A stretch of 59,309 nucleotides of DNA from a bacterium (GCA_028277985.1 JANQFG010000021.1:1-59309); one strand, 5' to 3'; positions 7,953 through 16,352 are shown, counted from the first letter of the stretch. Notes: generated by a model from the sequence alone, not told the origin. Made by a program: numbers and translations.

Positions 7953-8722
7953 TAGAGCACCAGAACGGAGAGATAGAAGATGACCTCTGTCACCTGCTGG
8001 ACGGCCCCCAGGCAGTCGCCCGTGTAGCCTCCGATGCGCTTCCGGAAAAAACGTCCGAGCCACGCGGTCGTGAGCGCCAGGGGAAGCAGGCATACCAGAA
8101 AGACGGGTCTCATCCACAGGAAGGGGAAGAAGCCGAAGAGGAAGGCAATCAGCAGGCTCTTTCCGGAGATCTCGGTGGCCAGAGGCTTTGCTTTGCTATC
8201 CTCGTTTTCACGGACGTAGCGCAACCAGTAGGTCAACGCGACGGAGCAGGCGCGGCTTGCGCTGTGGCCGGCCACGATGCATGCGGGCAGGAGGCGGGCC
8301 GGGATTTCCGCGAGGGATGTGAATTTCAGGAGCAAAAGGACGGCGATGCCGATCGTGCCGAAGGCCCCGATCCGGGAGTCTTTCATGATCGTGAGGATCT
8401 GCATCTTGTTCCAGCCCCCACCGAACCCGTCGCAGACATCTGCAAATCCGTCCTCATGAAAGGCGCCGGTCACCAGGATGGAGGCCGCCATGCTAAGCAG
8501 TATGCTTGCCGAATGAGTCAGGAAGAGATGGCACACCCAGAAGACAAAGGCGGACAGTACGCCCACCAGGATTCCCACGAGGGGGAAGTATCGGGAAGAC
8601 CGGTTCAAGCTTTCCCGGGAGAACGCGACCCAGCCCGGTGCGGGGATTCGCGTGAAGAAGGTGAGAGCGGCAAAGAAGATGCTCAGCTCTTGTTGTAGCC
8701 TATCGTGTTCTTGTGCTGACAT
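7952..8722 (-). CDS. cobS: Adenosylcobinamide-GDP ribazoletransferase (cobalamin synthase)
   Basis: A 256-aa integral membrane protein with several hydrophobic helices. It has the family signatures GAFHEDGFADVCDGFGGG (about 97-114), the acidic metal-binding motif, and IGGYTGDCLGAVQQ near the C-terminus. It joins adenosylcobinamide-GDP to alpha-ribazole (phosphate) in the inner membrane. It overlaps cobT by 23 bp and cobC by one base. Length and motifs are normal. Confidence 0.95.
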   Translation of the reverse strand: MSAQEHDRLQQELSIFFAALTFFTRIPAPGWVAFSRESLNRSSRYFPLVGILVGVLSAFVFWVCHLFLTHSASILLSMAASILVTGAFHEDGFADVCDGFGGGWNKMQILTIMKDSRIGAFGTIGIAVLLLLKFTSLAEIPARLLPACIVAGHSASRACSVALTYWLRYVRENEDSKAKPLATEISGKSLLIAFLFGFFPFLWMRPVFLVCLLPLALTTAWLGRFFRKRIGGYTGDCLGAVQQVTEVIFYLSVLVL

Positions 8723-9743
8723 TTGCCGAGTCGAACGTGGCCATCTCGTTCAGGAACCGGACGGCCGATTGAAGGAGTGGATAGGCAAGGGCGCAGCCGG
8801 TGCCCTCGCCGAGCCGCATGTCTAGGTGAAGCAGGGGGCTCGCGTCCAGGTGCTCGAGCATGCGATAGTGCCCGGGTTCGGCGGAAAGATGGGTGAAGAC
8901 CAGGTAGTCCCGGAAGTTCTGGAAGAGTGCATCGGCAACCAGAACGGCCGCAGTGGCAATGAAGCCGTCCACGAGAACGACCATTGCGCATTCCGCTGCC
9001 TTGAGCATGGCCCCGCACATCATGGCGATCTCGAAGCCGCCGAATTGCTCGAGTACCGACAGCGGGGTCTGGTCCGGGGGGACCCTTTGGGAGGCCTGTT
9101 TCAGAATGGCCCGCTTCTTTCTAAGGCCGTCTTCGTCCAGGCCTGCGCCCCTTCCGACGCAGATCTCCAGGGGGATCCGGCACAGGCGGCTCATGATCAG
9201 TGCCGCGGCCGAGGTGTTTCCGATGCCCATCTCTCCGAACCCGATTACGTTGCACCCGTTGCCGTGGAGATCGGAAACCAGTTGGGCGCCCCTCGCGAGG
9301 GCCCGCCCGCACTGCTCGGTGGTCATGGCCGGTTTGCGGAGGGAGCTGCTCGTGCCGTCAGCGATCCTCGCTGCCACGAGCCCTTCGCTCGGAGGAAGAA
9401 CGCCTTTCACACCAGCATCTACAATCTTGAGCCCGATTCCGTGCTGACGGGCAAAGACATTGATCGCCGCCCCTCCCTGCAGAAAATTGAGGACCATCTG
9501 CTGCGTGACCTCTTGTGGATAGGCACTGACCCCCTCGGTGGCGATTCCGTGGTCGCCGGCGAAGACAAGGATATGCGGGGCACGAAGCGAAGGAGAGTCT
9601 GTGCGAAGAATCAGGCCGATCTTCAATGCGAGCGACTCGAGCAGGCCGAGTGCTCCGAGGGGCTTGGTTTTCGCGTCGATGAGGGCTTGGAGGCGCGAAC
9701 TGCGTTCTCGTCTGACAGGTCCGATCTCAAATGGGGGTATCAT
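8700..9743 (-). CDS. cobT: Nicotinate-nucleotide--dimethylbenzimidazole phosphoribosyltransferase
   Basis: A 347-aa soluble enzyme that makes alpha-ribazole phosphate from nicotinate mononucleotide and a lower-ligand base. Family signatures are FAGDHGIATEGVSAYPQ (about 82-98), a GFGEMGIGNTSAAA loop, and GEGTGCALAYPLLQ near the C-terminus, which carries the catalytic Glu. Length is typical. It heads the cobT-cobS-cobC operon and follows GGACGGAGAAA. Unlike the btu genes nearby it has no riboswitch on its own strand; it is divergent from riboswitch 2, only 72 bp away. No other corrin-ring genes are in the window, so this block suffices only for nucleotide-loop assembly or remodelling. Confidence 0.95.
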   Translation of the reverse strand: MIPPFEIGPVRRERSSRLQALIDAKTKPLGALGLLESLALKIGLILRTDSPSLRAPHILVFAGDHGIATEGVSAYPQEVTQQMVLNFLQGGAAINVFARQHGIGLKIVDAGVKGVLPPSEGLVAARIADGTSSSLRKPAMTTEQCGRALARGAQLVSDLHGNGCNVIGFGEMGIGNTSAAALIMSRLCRIPLEICVGRGAGLDEDGLRKKRAILKQASQRVPPDQTPLSVLEQFGGFEIAMMCGAMLKAAECAMVVLVDGFIATAAVLVADALFQNFRDYLVFTHLSAEPGHYRMLEHLDASPLLHLDMRLGEGTGCALAYPLLQSAVRFLNEMATFDSANVSTRTR

Positions 9744-9763
9744 TTTCTCCGTCCTTCGTTACA

Positions 9764-9792
9764 TTGCATCTTGCCGTCGATTCCTGTAGTCT
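9764..9792 (+). promoter_or_regulatory. Possible sigma70 promoter for riboswitch 2
   Basis: TTGCAT (9764-9769) and TAGTCT (9787-9792) with a 17-bp spacer lie just before the aptamer on the plus strand. The boxes are imperfect; position is the main support. Confidence 0.45.
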
Positions 9793-9815
9793 CTCTTGGA
9801 GAGAAAGAGTAGAGT

Positions 9816-9976
9816 GCATGCGGGAGCCTTTCGAGGCTTAAATGGGAAGACGGTGTGAATCCGTCGCGGACCCGCCGCTGTGACCGGGGACGAAGGCTGC
9901 ACGAAGCCACTGCCGATTCGGACGGGAAGGCGCAGCCCGTAGATTGATCCGGAAGCCAGAAGACCTGCCTGTATGC
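9816..9976 (+). promoter_or_regulatory. Cobalamin riboswitch 2 (controls the 10115-10474 gene)
   Basis: Plus-strand aptamer with GGGAAGACGGTGTGAATCCG, the GGACCCGCCGCTGTGA junction, GCCACTG, GGGAAGGCGCAGC and GGAAGCCAGAAGACC. The outer stem pairs GCATGCGGG (9816-9824) with CCTGTATGC (9968-9976), allowing G-U pairs. A terminator follows at 10039-10078. It is very similar to riboswitch 3 across both aptamer and expression platform. Confidence 0.95.
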
Positions 9977-10038
9977 CCATGCTTGCATCCCTCCCGGGTT
10001 TGGAGGAAGCGGCTGTTCGCGTGAGGATGAAAAACGGC

Positions 10039-10078
10039 ATCCCCGGCTCGAGACATCTCGGGCCGGTGATTTTTTTTC
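10039..10078 (+). terminator. Riboswitch 2 expression-platform terminator
   Basis: The stem CCGGCTCGAG / CTCGGGCCGG (one mismatch) is followed by a run of eight or more T. It lies 63 nt after the aptamer and 37 nt before the regulated start codon. This is the usual transcription-off arrangement when cobalamin is bound. Confidence 0.85.
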
Positions 10079-10114
10079 TCCTGTGCCCGGGGATGATCGC
10101 GAAAGGAGACCCAC

Positions 10115-10474
10115 ATGTCTGCGCGTGCACAGGAATTCGTTCAAGAAGTGTTTCTCGTCAAGACGGATCGGATCGATTTTCTTGGCAAGATCGTGCGCAG
10201 GAGGGACGGGGCCACCGAGGTCAAAGGAGAGGTGCTCTTTCGGGACGGCTCGCATTTGGCCTTCGGCTCCCCGACGGGAAAGGAAGACCGGTTGCGGGAC
10301 ATGATGATCATTCTGTGTGACCGCCTGGCCGACTTCTACCGCACAAAGGTCTTCAGCGTGAAATTCCACGACGAGATCGAAGGAAACGAATTCTTTGAAA
10401 GGATGAGGGAAGTGCGACGAGATGGGTTGCATCACTGGCTCGGAGGGGTCCCGGACCCCACGTGTCTTTCATAG
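10115..10474 (+). CDS. Unknown protein under cobalamin-riboswitch control
   Basis: A 119-aa soluble protein starting at an ATG 7 nt after AAAGGAGA. It has no signal peptide, membrane helix or cofactor motif. It looks like one compact alpha/beta domain: an N-terminal helix, a strand-rich stretch (VRRRDGATEVKGEVLFRDGSHLAF), then a helical DRLADFYRTKVF region and a C-terminal segment with HHWLGG. I do not recognise the family. It is the only gene served by riboswitch 2, so its product should be needed when cobalamin is scarce: transport, cobamide remodelling or a B12-sparing function. The last 43 bp overlap thyX on the other strand, with no terminator between. Confidence 0.8.
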   Translation: MSARAQEFVQEVFLVKTDRIDFLGKIVRRRDGATEVKGEVLFRDGSHLAFGSPTGKEDRLRDMMIILCDRLADFYRTKVFSVKFHDEIEGNEFFERMREVRRDGLHHWLGGVPDPTCLS

Positions 10475-11088
10475 ATGTCGTTGAACAGTTCCGGAATGCG
10501 GTCGTGCAGATCCTGGAGAAGGGGAAGCATGATCTCCCGCATCTGCATGTGGGCTGTTCGCGAGCAGCGCACATCGAGCACGTGTCTCCACTCCCGGATG
10601 TTGCAGGTCATGACGACCTCGGTCTTCAAGCTGTTGGGCAGAACGGCGCGGGCCTGTCCTGGGGCAGCCCCCTTCTCGAGGAGCTCCATGTAGCAGGCCT
10701 CTGCCTTTTGCATCGCTTCGAGCCAAAGCGTGTAGGCCTCGGAACCCTCTTCCCAGAAGGCAGGCTTGACCACGGTGATCTCGCGGCCGAACTTCTCCCG
10801 GGAGTAGTTTGCATACCGCGTGCTTTCCTGACTGAAGGAAGCGAGCCGGTGACGGACGAGCTCGTGGCTGATCCCTCGGTCGCACACGAACCTCACCGTG
10901 ACGCAGGCGTGTTCGATTACGCTGTGGTGCCCTGCCTGTACGATTCTTTGAACGAAACCGGGGGCCGAGTCCGGGATGATTCGGTCCTCGGACTTGTAGC
11001 AGGACCTCCCGGCAAGCTCGACCCTGCGGAGGATTTCCTCCCCGTCCAAGGGAAAGAGGATTTCGTGGCCGGGTGATACGACTTTCAT
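10432..11088 (-). CDS. thyX: FAD-dependent thymidylate synthase
   Basis: A 218-aa protein with the ThyX motif RHRLASFSQESTRY (residues 79-92; family RHRxxSxNxxSxR, here with Gln in place of Asn). It methylates dUMP using methylene-tetrahydrofolate, FAD and NADPH, leaving tetrahydrofolate rather than dihydrofolate. The start at 11088 overlaps the btuC stop as ATGA, so it is translationally coupled to a B12 transporter gene. The longer open frame to 11547 is antisense-like sequence over btuC. It should therefore be read from the btu transcript and come under riboswitch 3. Confidence 0.95.
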   Translation of the reverse strand: MKVVSPGHEILFPLDGEEILRRVELAGRSCYKSEDRIIPDSAPGFVQRIVQAGHHSVIEHACVTVRFVCDRGISHELVRHRLASFSQESTRYANYSREKFGREITVVKPAFWEEGSEAYTLWLEAMQKAEACYMELLEKGAAPGQARAVLPNSLKTEVVMTCNIREWRHVLDVRCSRTAHMQMREIMLPLLQDLHDRIPELFNDIYERHVGSGTPPSQ

Positions 11089-12089
11089 AAGCCTGTCCCC
11101 CTTTTCCTGACCAGCAGCCAGAGAAAGAAGGGGCCTCCCAGCAGCGCGGTCAGGATGCCTACCGGGATTTCTACGGGCGCAATGATCGTTCTTGCCAGCG
11201 TGTCGCAGAGGGTCAGGAAGGACCCTCCGAACAGGAACGTTGCGGGCAGCAGGATTCGATGGTTGGCACCGATCAGCAGACGGCAGATGTGAGGTGCCAT
11301 CATTCCCACGAACCCGATGGGTCCGCAAGCAGCCACCACGGCACCCACCATGAGCGAACAGGCCAAGAAGAGAATCTTCCGTGTCCTGCGAACGTCGACC
11401 CCACGGCTCATGGCCACTTCCTCGCCGGCGAGGAGCAGGTTCAGATCCTGAGAAAGCCAGAAGAGGATCAGAGTGCCTGCGACGACGGCAGGAAGAAGGT
11501 TCAGGACCGGCTCGAAGCCGACCACTTCGAGCCCGCCCATGAGCCACCGAAGCACCCGAAAGGACTGTGTGAAGTCATTCAAGTATTGAAGAAACAACAG
11601 GAGGCTCGCGAAGAAGAAGCTCACCGCGACTCCGGCGAGCAGCAGGGTCATGGTGGAAGAGCTCTTTCTTGCACGAGAGAGGCCGTATACCAACAGAATG
11701 GCCAAGAGCGCACCCAGCAGGGCAAAAAGGGAGGTTCCGGGAATCCCCGGAAGGGAGAGGCTCAGGCCCATCCGCACGTAGAGCCCTACCCCCAGGGCCG
11801 CGCCGCTAGAGACGCCGAGCGTAAACGGGGTGGCCAGAGGATTGCGAAAGAGCCCCTGGAAGGCCATGCCGCTTACGGCCAGGGCGGCCCCGGCCAGGAA
11901 GGCCAGGCACACCCTGGGGGTCCTGAGGGTCCAGAACACCGTGGATTCGGTGCTGCCGGATCCGAAGTCGAGAAGGGCCGCCGGAGGAATGGTATACATT
12001 CCCACGAGGGGGGCCGAGAGGAGGACCAGGCCGGCCAGAATCAGGAAGGCCAGGATGCCCTTACGCTGCAGGTTCTCTGGTTGCATCAC
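11085..12089 (-). CDS. btuC: BtuC/FecCD-family ABC transporter permease
   Basis: A 334-aa inner-membrane permease with about ten hydrophobic helices and FecCD-family signatures: a GAALAVSGMAFQGLFRNPLA segment (about 61-80), then GVSSGAALG, GFVGMMAPHICRLLIG and TLARTIIAPVEIPVGILTA near the C-terminus. It moves a chelate delivered by the binding protein through the inner membrane. Family members carry cobalamin, haem or Fe(III)-siderophores. Cobalamin is assigned from the cobalamin riboswitch at the head of the operon. It follows the ATPase gene directly and overlaps thyX by 4 bp. Confidence 0.9.
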   Translation of the reverse strand: MMQPENLQRKGILAFLILAGLVLLSAPLVGMYTIPPAALLDFGSGSTESTVFWTLRTPRVCLAFLAGAALAVSGMAFQGLFRNPLATPFTLGVSSGAALGVGLYVRMGLSLSLPGIPGTSLFALLGALLAILLVYGLSRARKSSSTMTLLLAGVAVSFFFASLLLFLQYLNDFTQSFRVLRWLMGGLEVVGFEPVLNLLPAVVAGTLILFWLSQDLNLLLAGEEVAMSRGVDVRRTRKILFLACSLMVGAVVAACGPIGFVGMMAPHICRLLIGANHRILLPATFLFGGSFLTLCDTLARTIIAPVEIPVGILTALLGGPFFLWLLVRKRGTGL

Positions 12090-12869
12090 TTATTCCGGTA
12101 CGACGAAAGGTTTTCCGGATACGGGGTGCATGGCGAAGACAAAGGGTTTGCCGTAGACCCTTTCAAGTATCCCGTTTTGCATGATCTCCTCTGGTGGCCC
12201 GAGGAACTCCATGGCCCCGTCCTTGAGCGCGAGGATCCTCTCACTCGAAAGGGCGGCGTGGTTGATGTCGTGTGTAACGGACAGGATCGACACGTCTGCC
12301 TCGCGGTGCAGGCGCTTCAGGATACGGGCCACTTCCGCCTGATGGTAGGGGTCGAGAAACGTGGTCGGCTCGTCCAGGAGCAACATCTCCGGCTCCTGGG
12401 CGAGGGCTGCGGCGATCAGGACCTTTTGGCGCTCTCCTCCGCTCAGGGTCTGGAGGAGACGATCCGCAAAGACCCCCGTATCTGTCAGCGCGAGGGCTTT
12501 CTCAACGGAGGCCCGGTCCTTTGCATTGGGAGACGAGAAGGGCCCCATGTAGGGGTAGCGGCCCATCATGACGAACTCCCGCACCGTGAAGGGGACCTCC
12601 TGTCCGTTGCCTTGGGGTACGTAGCCCATCCCTTTGGCCAGGGAGCGCCGCCTATAGGCGTTCAGGTCCTTGTCGGCGAATCGTATCTTGCCGCTGCCGC
12701 CGCGGAGGATGCGCAGCAGGCACTTCAGCAGGGTCGACTTCCCCGCGCCGTTCGGACCGATCACAGACAGGTATTCCCCTCTCTTCACCTCCAGGGAGAT
12801 CTCCTTGAGCACTTGCTGCTTTCCATAGAAGAAGGACAGCTTCTGAACTTGGATGATGGAGCGGTCCAT
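12090..12869 (-). CDS. btuD: BtuD/FecE-family ABC transporter ATPase
   Basis: About 259 aa from the ATG at 12869, preferred over an overlapping TTG at 12878 because GAGGA lies 9 nt upstream of the ATG. It has a complete nucleotide-binding domain: Walker A GPNGAGKST (about 38-46), signature LSGGERQ, Walker B MLLLDEPT, then the D-loop and a His switch in SVTHDINHA. It powers the BtuC permease. It is packed between btuF and btuC with overlaps or zero gap. Confidence 0.92.
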   Translation of the reverse strand: MDRSIIQVQKLSFFYGKQQVLKEISLEVKRGEYLSVIGPNGAGKSTLLKCLLRILRGGSGKIRFADKDLNAYRRRSLAKGMGYVPQGNGQEVPFTVREFVMMGRYPYMGPFSSPNAKDRASVEKALALTDTGVFADRLLQTLSGGERQKVLIAAALAQEPEMLLLDEPTTFLDPYHQAEVARILKRLHREADVSILSVTHDINHAALSSERILALKDGAMEFLGPPEEIMQNGILERVYGKPFVFAMHPVSGKPFVVPE

Positions 12870-12874
12870 CTCTC

Positions 12875-13813
12875 TCAATCCTCATGGGCCGGATGAAGGA
12901 CTTCGGCCAGACGCTCCACCATGAGGACGAGACGGGGCCCGGGAATGACGGTGTAGTCCTCGGTGAAGATAAGAACGCGGCCGTTCTTGACGGCCGCAAC
13001 ATGGGACAGGCTATTCTTCCAGTCGAGCAAGACGGCCTCCCGGGGCACTCCCCTTTTGTCGAACTCGGGAATGAGCTCTACAATCACGTCCGGGTTCAGG
13101 CGCAGGATGCCTTCGGCTGAGAGGGCCGGAAAGCGTGTGGTGCCCTCCCTGCACGCGTTCGTCCCGCCCGCCGCCTCGATGAGTGGGTGATAGAAGCTCC
13201 CGGTTCCTGCCGCATAGACCTTTCCCAGAGACCCGGAGCCGATCTCCCTGCCCACTACTACGAGAACACTGGGCTTCGGTCTTCCTTTCGCCCGTCTTTT
13301 CGCTCTCTCCATGCGTGCTTCGAAGTCCCGGACGAGCTCATGGGCGCGATCCTCTCTTCCGCACCTCTTCCCGAGCGCTTTGAAGGAATTCAGGATGTCG
13401 TCAAGGCTTCTGTGATCCACTGCGAAGAGGGGCAGCCCGAGAGCGGCGAGATCGTCCCCAGCCTTGTCGTGCTCGGGCAGAAGCACCACGAGGTCCGGCT
13501 TCAGGGCAACGACCGCTTCGTAGTTCAGATCAAGGTACCCGCCCACAGCTGCCTTCTTGCGTGCCTCGGGAGGGTATCTGCAGTACCGGGTCACGCCTGC
13601 GACCTGATCCCCCAGGCCCAGGGCGAACAAGGACTCCGTAACGCTTGGTGCCAGGGAGACGATTCGGCCACACGGGGCGGCTTCTGCCTTTGCCGGTGGG
13701 GGCGTGAACAAGGGGGGCGGACCGTCCGACTCGTCCCCGTAGCAGTCCATCCGGAAGAGGAAAACCGCTGTCAGAGCCAGAACCAGCAGAAGAATGGGGT
13801 CGTGCGTGCGCAT
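12875..13813 (-). CDS. btuF: BtuF-like periplasmic cobalamin-binding protein
   Basis: About 312 aa from the ATG at 13813, which follows GAGGGAAAGAGG; the longer frame would start at TTG. A hydrophobic N-terminal signal (ILLLVLALTAVFLF) precedes a class III helical-backbone binding protein with RIVSLAPSVTESLFALGLGD at the domain start and KPDLVVLLPEHD marking the first lobe. The length fits BtuF/FhuD proteins. First gene of the btuF-btuD-btuC-thyX operon behind riboswitch 3, which is why cobamide is preferred over siderophore as ligand. Confidence 0.88.
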   Translation of the reverse strand: MRTHDPILLLVLALTAVFLFRMDCYGDESDGPPPLFTPPPAKAEAAPCGRIVSLAPSVTESLFALGLGDQVAGVTRYCRYPPEARKKAAVGGYLDLNYEAVVALKPDLVVLLPEHDKAGDDLAALGLPLFAVDHRSLDDILNSFKALGKRCGREDRAHELVRDFEARMERAKRRAKGRPKPSVLVVVGREIGSGSLGKVYAAGTGSFYHPLIEAAGGTNACREGTTRFPALSAEGILRLNPDVIVELIPEFDKRGVPREAVLLDWKNSLSHVAAVKNGRVLIFTEDYTVIPGPRLVLMVERLAEVLHPAHED

Positions 13814-13842
13814 ACCTCTTTCCCTCAAATTTCCCTCAAAAA

Positions 13843-13880
13843 AAATCCCCGGCCCATCTTACGATGACCGGGGATGCCGT
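13843..13880 (-). terminator. Riboswitch 3 expression-platform terminator
   Basis: On the minus strand the stem CCCCGG ... CCGGGG (about 13874 to 13850) is followed by eight T (13842-13849 region). It lies between riboswitch 3 and btuF and matches the riboswitch 2 platform closely, including an identical 22-nt entry segment. Confidence 0.85.
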
Positions 13881-13943
13881 TTTTCATCCGCTCTTGAATG
13901 TGCCGGTCCTTCCGCCACCCGGGGAGGATTCGGGCAATGTGTT

Positions 13944-14098
13944 CACGGGCAGGTCTTCTGGCTTCCGGATCTTTCTACTTGCTGCGCCTTCCCATCCGTA
14001 AGGACAGTGGCCGGTTGCAGCGTTCGTCCCCGGTTACAGCGGCGGGTCCGCGACGGAATCTCACCGTCTTCCCTCTTAGAGCCTACTGGCTACCCGTA
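13944..14098 (-). promoter_or_regulatory. Cobalamin riboswitch 3 (controls btuF-btuD-btuC-thyX)
   Basis: Minus-strand aptamer with GGGAAGACGGTGAGATTCCG, GGACCCGCCGCTGTAACC, GGCCACTGTCC, GGGAAGGCGCAGC and GGAAGCCAGAAGACCTGCC. The closing stem pairs ACGGG (5') with CCCGT (3'). A terminator follows at 13843-13880, so adenosylcobalamin should switch off the operon. It is close in sequence to riboswitch 2. Confidence 0.96.
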
Positions 14099-14291
14099 AG
14101 AAAGATCATACCAGCAGACCGAAACGAGTCAAGTAGAGACCCGCTTGGCGCGGCTTCAGAGGACAATAACGACATTCTGACTTGACTCCGAGGCTCGCCT
14201 GGGATATGAGTCCCGGGTCGACGCGTCGCTGAGAAGCCAGTGGAACCCGCGCTCTCCAACAGCTAGATCTGATCCCAAGGGAGGGGAAAAC

Positions 14292-14609
14292 ATGAAGAAA
14301 TTCGCTATGATCGCGTTGATTGCAGGCTCGATTGCACTTGTCTGCACCGGATGTGCCAGCTATATCCCGGCCGGGGGCATTTACACTGGAGCCCAGGGCG
14401 CTATCGGCGCCGGAACGGGAGATGTCAGCTACTCGAAGGTAGGGAAAGCTACCTCAACTTCTGTCCTGGGTCTTGTTGCGACAGGTGACGCGAGCATCAA
14501 GACTGCGGCGGCCAACGGTGGTATCAAGACCATCAAATTCGTTGACTATGAAGTCGATAATGTCCTGGGCATCTACGGCAAGTATACAACCGTGGTGTAC
14601 GGAGACTAG
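14292..14609 (+). CDS. TRL-like lipoprotein
   Basis: A 105-aa lipoprotein. The signal peptide ends in lipobox LVCTGC (Cys at about residue 21), so the mature protein should be lipid-anchored. The rest is Gly- and Ala-rich with GIYTGAQGAIGAG and IKTIKFVDYEVDNVLGIYGKYTTVVYG, the pattern of TRL-domain proteins (PF13146). The family role is poorly known. GGGAGGGGAAAA precedes the ATG. It looks monocistronic. Confidence 0.85.
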   Translation: MKKFAMIALIAGSIALVCTGCASYIPAGGIYTGAQGAIGAGTGDVSYSKVGKATSTSVLGLVATGDASIKTAAANGGIKTIKFVDYEVDNVLGIYGKYTTVVYGD

Positions 14610-14793
14610 GTTTGTCGAAGCGGGTTCCAGCGTCTTGCAGACCGACCGGGATTGTCCTGGCTCGGCTCTGCGCAGCCTGATGCTCCGAGGTCCTTTCCAT
14701 CTCGTGAGGTGTGGGGGGTGACGGATGGAAGGTCCGGGAGGAGACGGCAGCGGGTCTTTCCATCAGCGAACGTGAAGATTGTGGCTTTCTATC

Positions 14794-14828
14794 GGGTACC
14801 AGGGGCCGTGCATTCGCCCCTGGTACCC
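14794..14828. repeat. Perfect 13-bp hairpin in a gene-free stretch
   Basis: GGGTACCAGGGGC (14794-14806) and GCCCCTGGTACCC (14816-14828) form a perfect stem with a 9-nt loop. It is not followed by a T-tract on either strand. It lies in the 460-bp gap 14610-15069 between the TRL lipoprotein and the next gene; I see no gene or promoter I can support in the rest of that gap. It may be a transcript end or a small structured RNA. Confidence 0.6.
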
Positions 14829-15069
14829 ATTCCACACCCCGGACATCCGAATTCCCGGTTTCAAACTTCCTTCACTCTCTCTTTCCTCTTCCATTTGTGG
14901 GCGCGGCTGGAACCAAAGCCGTTCTGACGAACATCCAAGCGTAATGTTCCCCAACCAACGTTGGGCAGGTTTGTTCCCAAAGGGCATCCGATGGGGCCGT
15001 ACGAATCATCGCCCTTGAAATCTAGAACCGGCACTTCCGATCAGGGAGAAGCAAACGGAGGGTAGGGTC

Positions 15070-16335
15070 ATGATGCGTTTACAGCGAAACATAGCAATAC
15101 AGACGAGCCTCGCAGTACTTTGTGTTTTTGTCCTGGGGCTGCTGGTTTGCCCGGTCGGGGCATCGGATCTGGAGAAGGACGTGGACAAGCTCTGTGCCGG
15201 TTGGGGCGATGACGACCGGAGAAAGAGGAGTTGTGTTGTATCGGTTGAGAGATGTATCGGGAAGGGCAACCGCGGCAGAACACAGGCCCAAGTCGAACAA
15301 TGCATGCATGGCATTGTGCGTGTCTTGCCCCCGGGGACCGATTGGCGGGCAGCGCTGGCCGGTGACGGCCCCGAGGGAAAGGCCACACTGCACGGCTCCT
15401 ACAGCGGCGGATTGCTTCGTTGCGACCGAGGCTATTACAGGAACGACGCGGGTGACGACTGCATCCGGCTCCCGGAGGTGACGGGCGGAAAGTGGTTGGG
15501 GAAGAGGCTGTTCTGTCACGACGGTTACATCAGGATGGTAGAGGGGGACAAGGACAAAGAGGACTCGCCCACCCATCAGAGCTGCCGCAAGCTGCCCGAG
15601 ATCGCTAACGCCGTGTACCGAGCAACAATGCCCGCATGCACGACCGGGTACGCCCTTGTGGACGGGCCGGAATGCGCGCCTCAGTCCACGGTTCGGGATC
15701 CATCGCTGTTGCTGAGTCCCACGGCCTGGAGGAAGTACATGTGCCCGGAGGGCTACCGGGAAAGCGCCGGCACCTGCTTCCATACCGGTCTCAAGGCCAA
15801 GACCGCCAGGGCCGGAGGGATGGAGCTCCAGGGGATCCGGCTTGGGATGGGCGAGGATGAGATCCGAGGGATCCTGGAGGCGAAGGGGTACAGCAAGGTC
15901 AGCTACGGTTTCATGAAGAAGGAGCCGAACGGAACGAAGAAAGTCATCGAATACAAGGTCGGTGTGGCGGGCAGCCAGGATCCGAAATACAGGCGTCTGG
16001 TCCACATCAAGTACAAACAGGACTATCCGACATCGCTCCGGTTCGACATCGCCGAGATCGAGGCGAAGATGAAGGAGCGTTTCGGAGAGCCGGACAGGCA
16101 GAAGAAGAAGAGCGACAATGAGTTCTCCCTCTCCTATAGAGACGGTGGAATGACTTCGAACATGGAACCTATATTCACCGTCAATGCCCGGAAGGACTTT
16201 CGCGGACAGTCCTTGTGGATGGCCCTTCAGGATCCTGGCCTGCAGCAGCGACTGCTGGACGAACACCGGGCGGAGGCGGCGGGGAAAAAGCAGCAAGTGG
16301 AGTTGGCAAAACCTGCTGCAAACATAGACTTCTAA
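15070..16335 (+). CDS. Secreted Cys-rich protein of unknown function
   Basis: A 421-aa protein with a clear signal peptide (LAVLCVFVLGLLVCPVGA-S, residues 15-33). Residues 35-240 carry about sixteen cysteines in loosely repeated units such as RCDRGYYRNDAGDDCIRLP, FCHDGYI and MCPEGYRESAGTCF, suggesting small disulfide-bonded modules. The C-terminal third (about 250-400) is different: GIRLGMGEDEIRGILEAKGY looks like the start of a lipoprotein-type alpha/beta domain, followed by charged sequence. GGAGGGTAGGGTC precedes the start. I do not recognise a family. It would act in the periplasm or outside the cell. The antisense frame of similar length is a codon-bias shadow. Confidence 0.78.
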   Translation: MMRLQRNIAIQTSLAVLCVFVLGLLVCPVGASDLEKDVDKLCAGWGDDDRRKRSCVVSVERCIGKGNRGRTQAQVEQCMHGIVRVLPPGTDWRAALAGDGPEGKATLHGSYSGGLLRCDRGYYRNDAGDDCIRLPEVTGGKWLGKRLFCHDGYIRMVEGDKDKEDSPTHQSCRKLPEIANAVYRATMPACTTGYALVDGPECAPQSTVRDPSLLLSPTAWRKYMCPEGYRESAGTCFHTGLKAKTARAGGMELQGIRLGMGEDEIRGILEAKGYSKVSYGFMKKEPNGTKKVIEYKVGVAGSQDPKYRRLVHIKYKQDYPTSLRFDIAEIEAKMKERFGEPDRQKKKSDNEFSLSYRDGGMTSNMEPIFTVNARKDFRGQSLWMALQDPGLQQRLLDEHRAEAAGKKQQVELAKPAANIDF

Positions 16336-16352
16336 CCGGATCGGGCACTTAC

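Noticed and set aside
11259..12896. 545-residue plus-strand frame across btuC and btuD
   Set aside because: Composition is repetitive and hydrophilic with no motif; the opposite strand has complete ABC transporter genes.
15079..16296. 405-residue minus-strand frame over the Cys-rich secreted gene
   Set aside because: No signal peptide or motif; the plus frame has a ribosome-binding site and a signal peptide.
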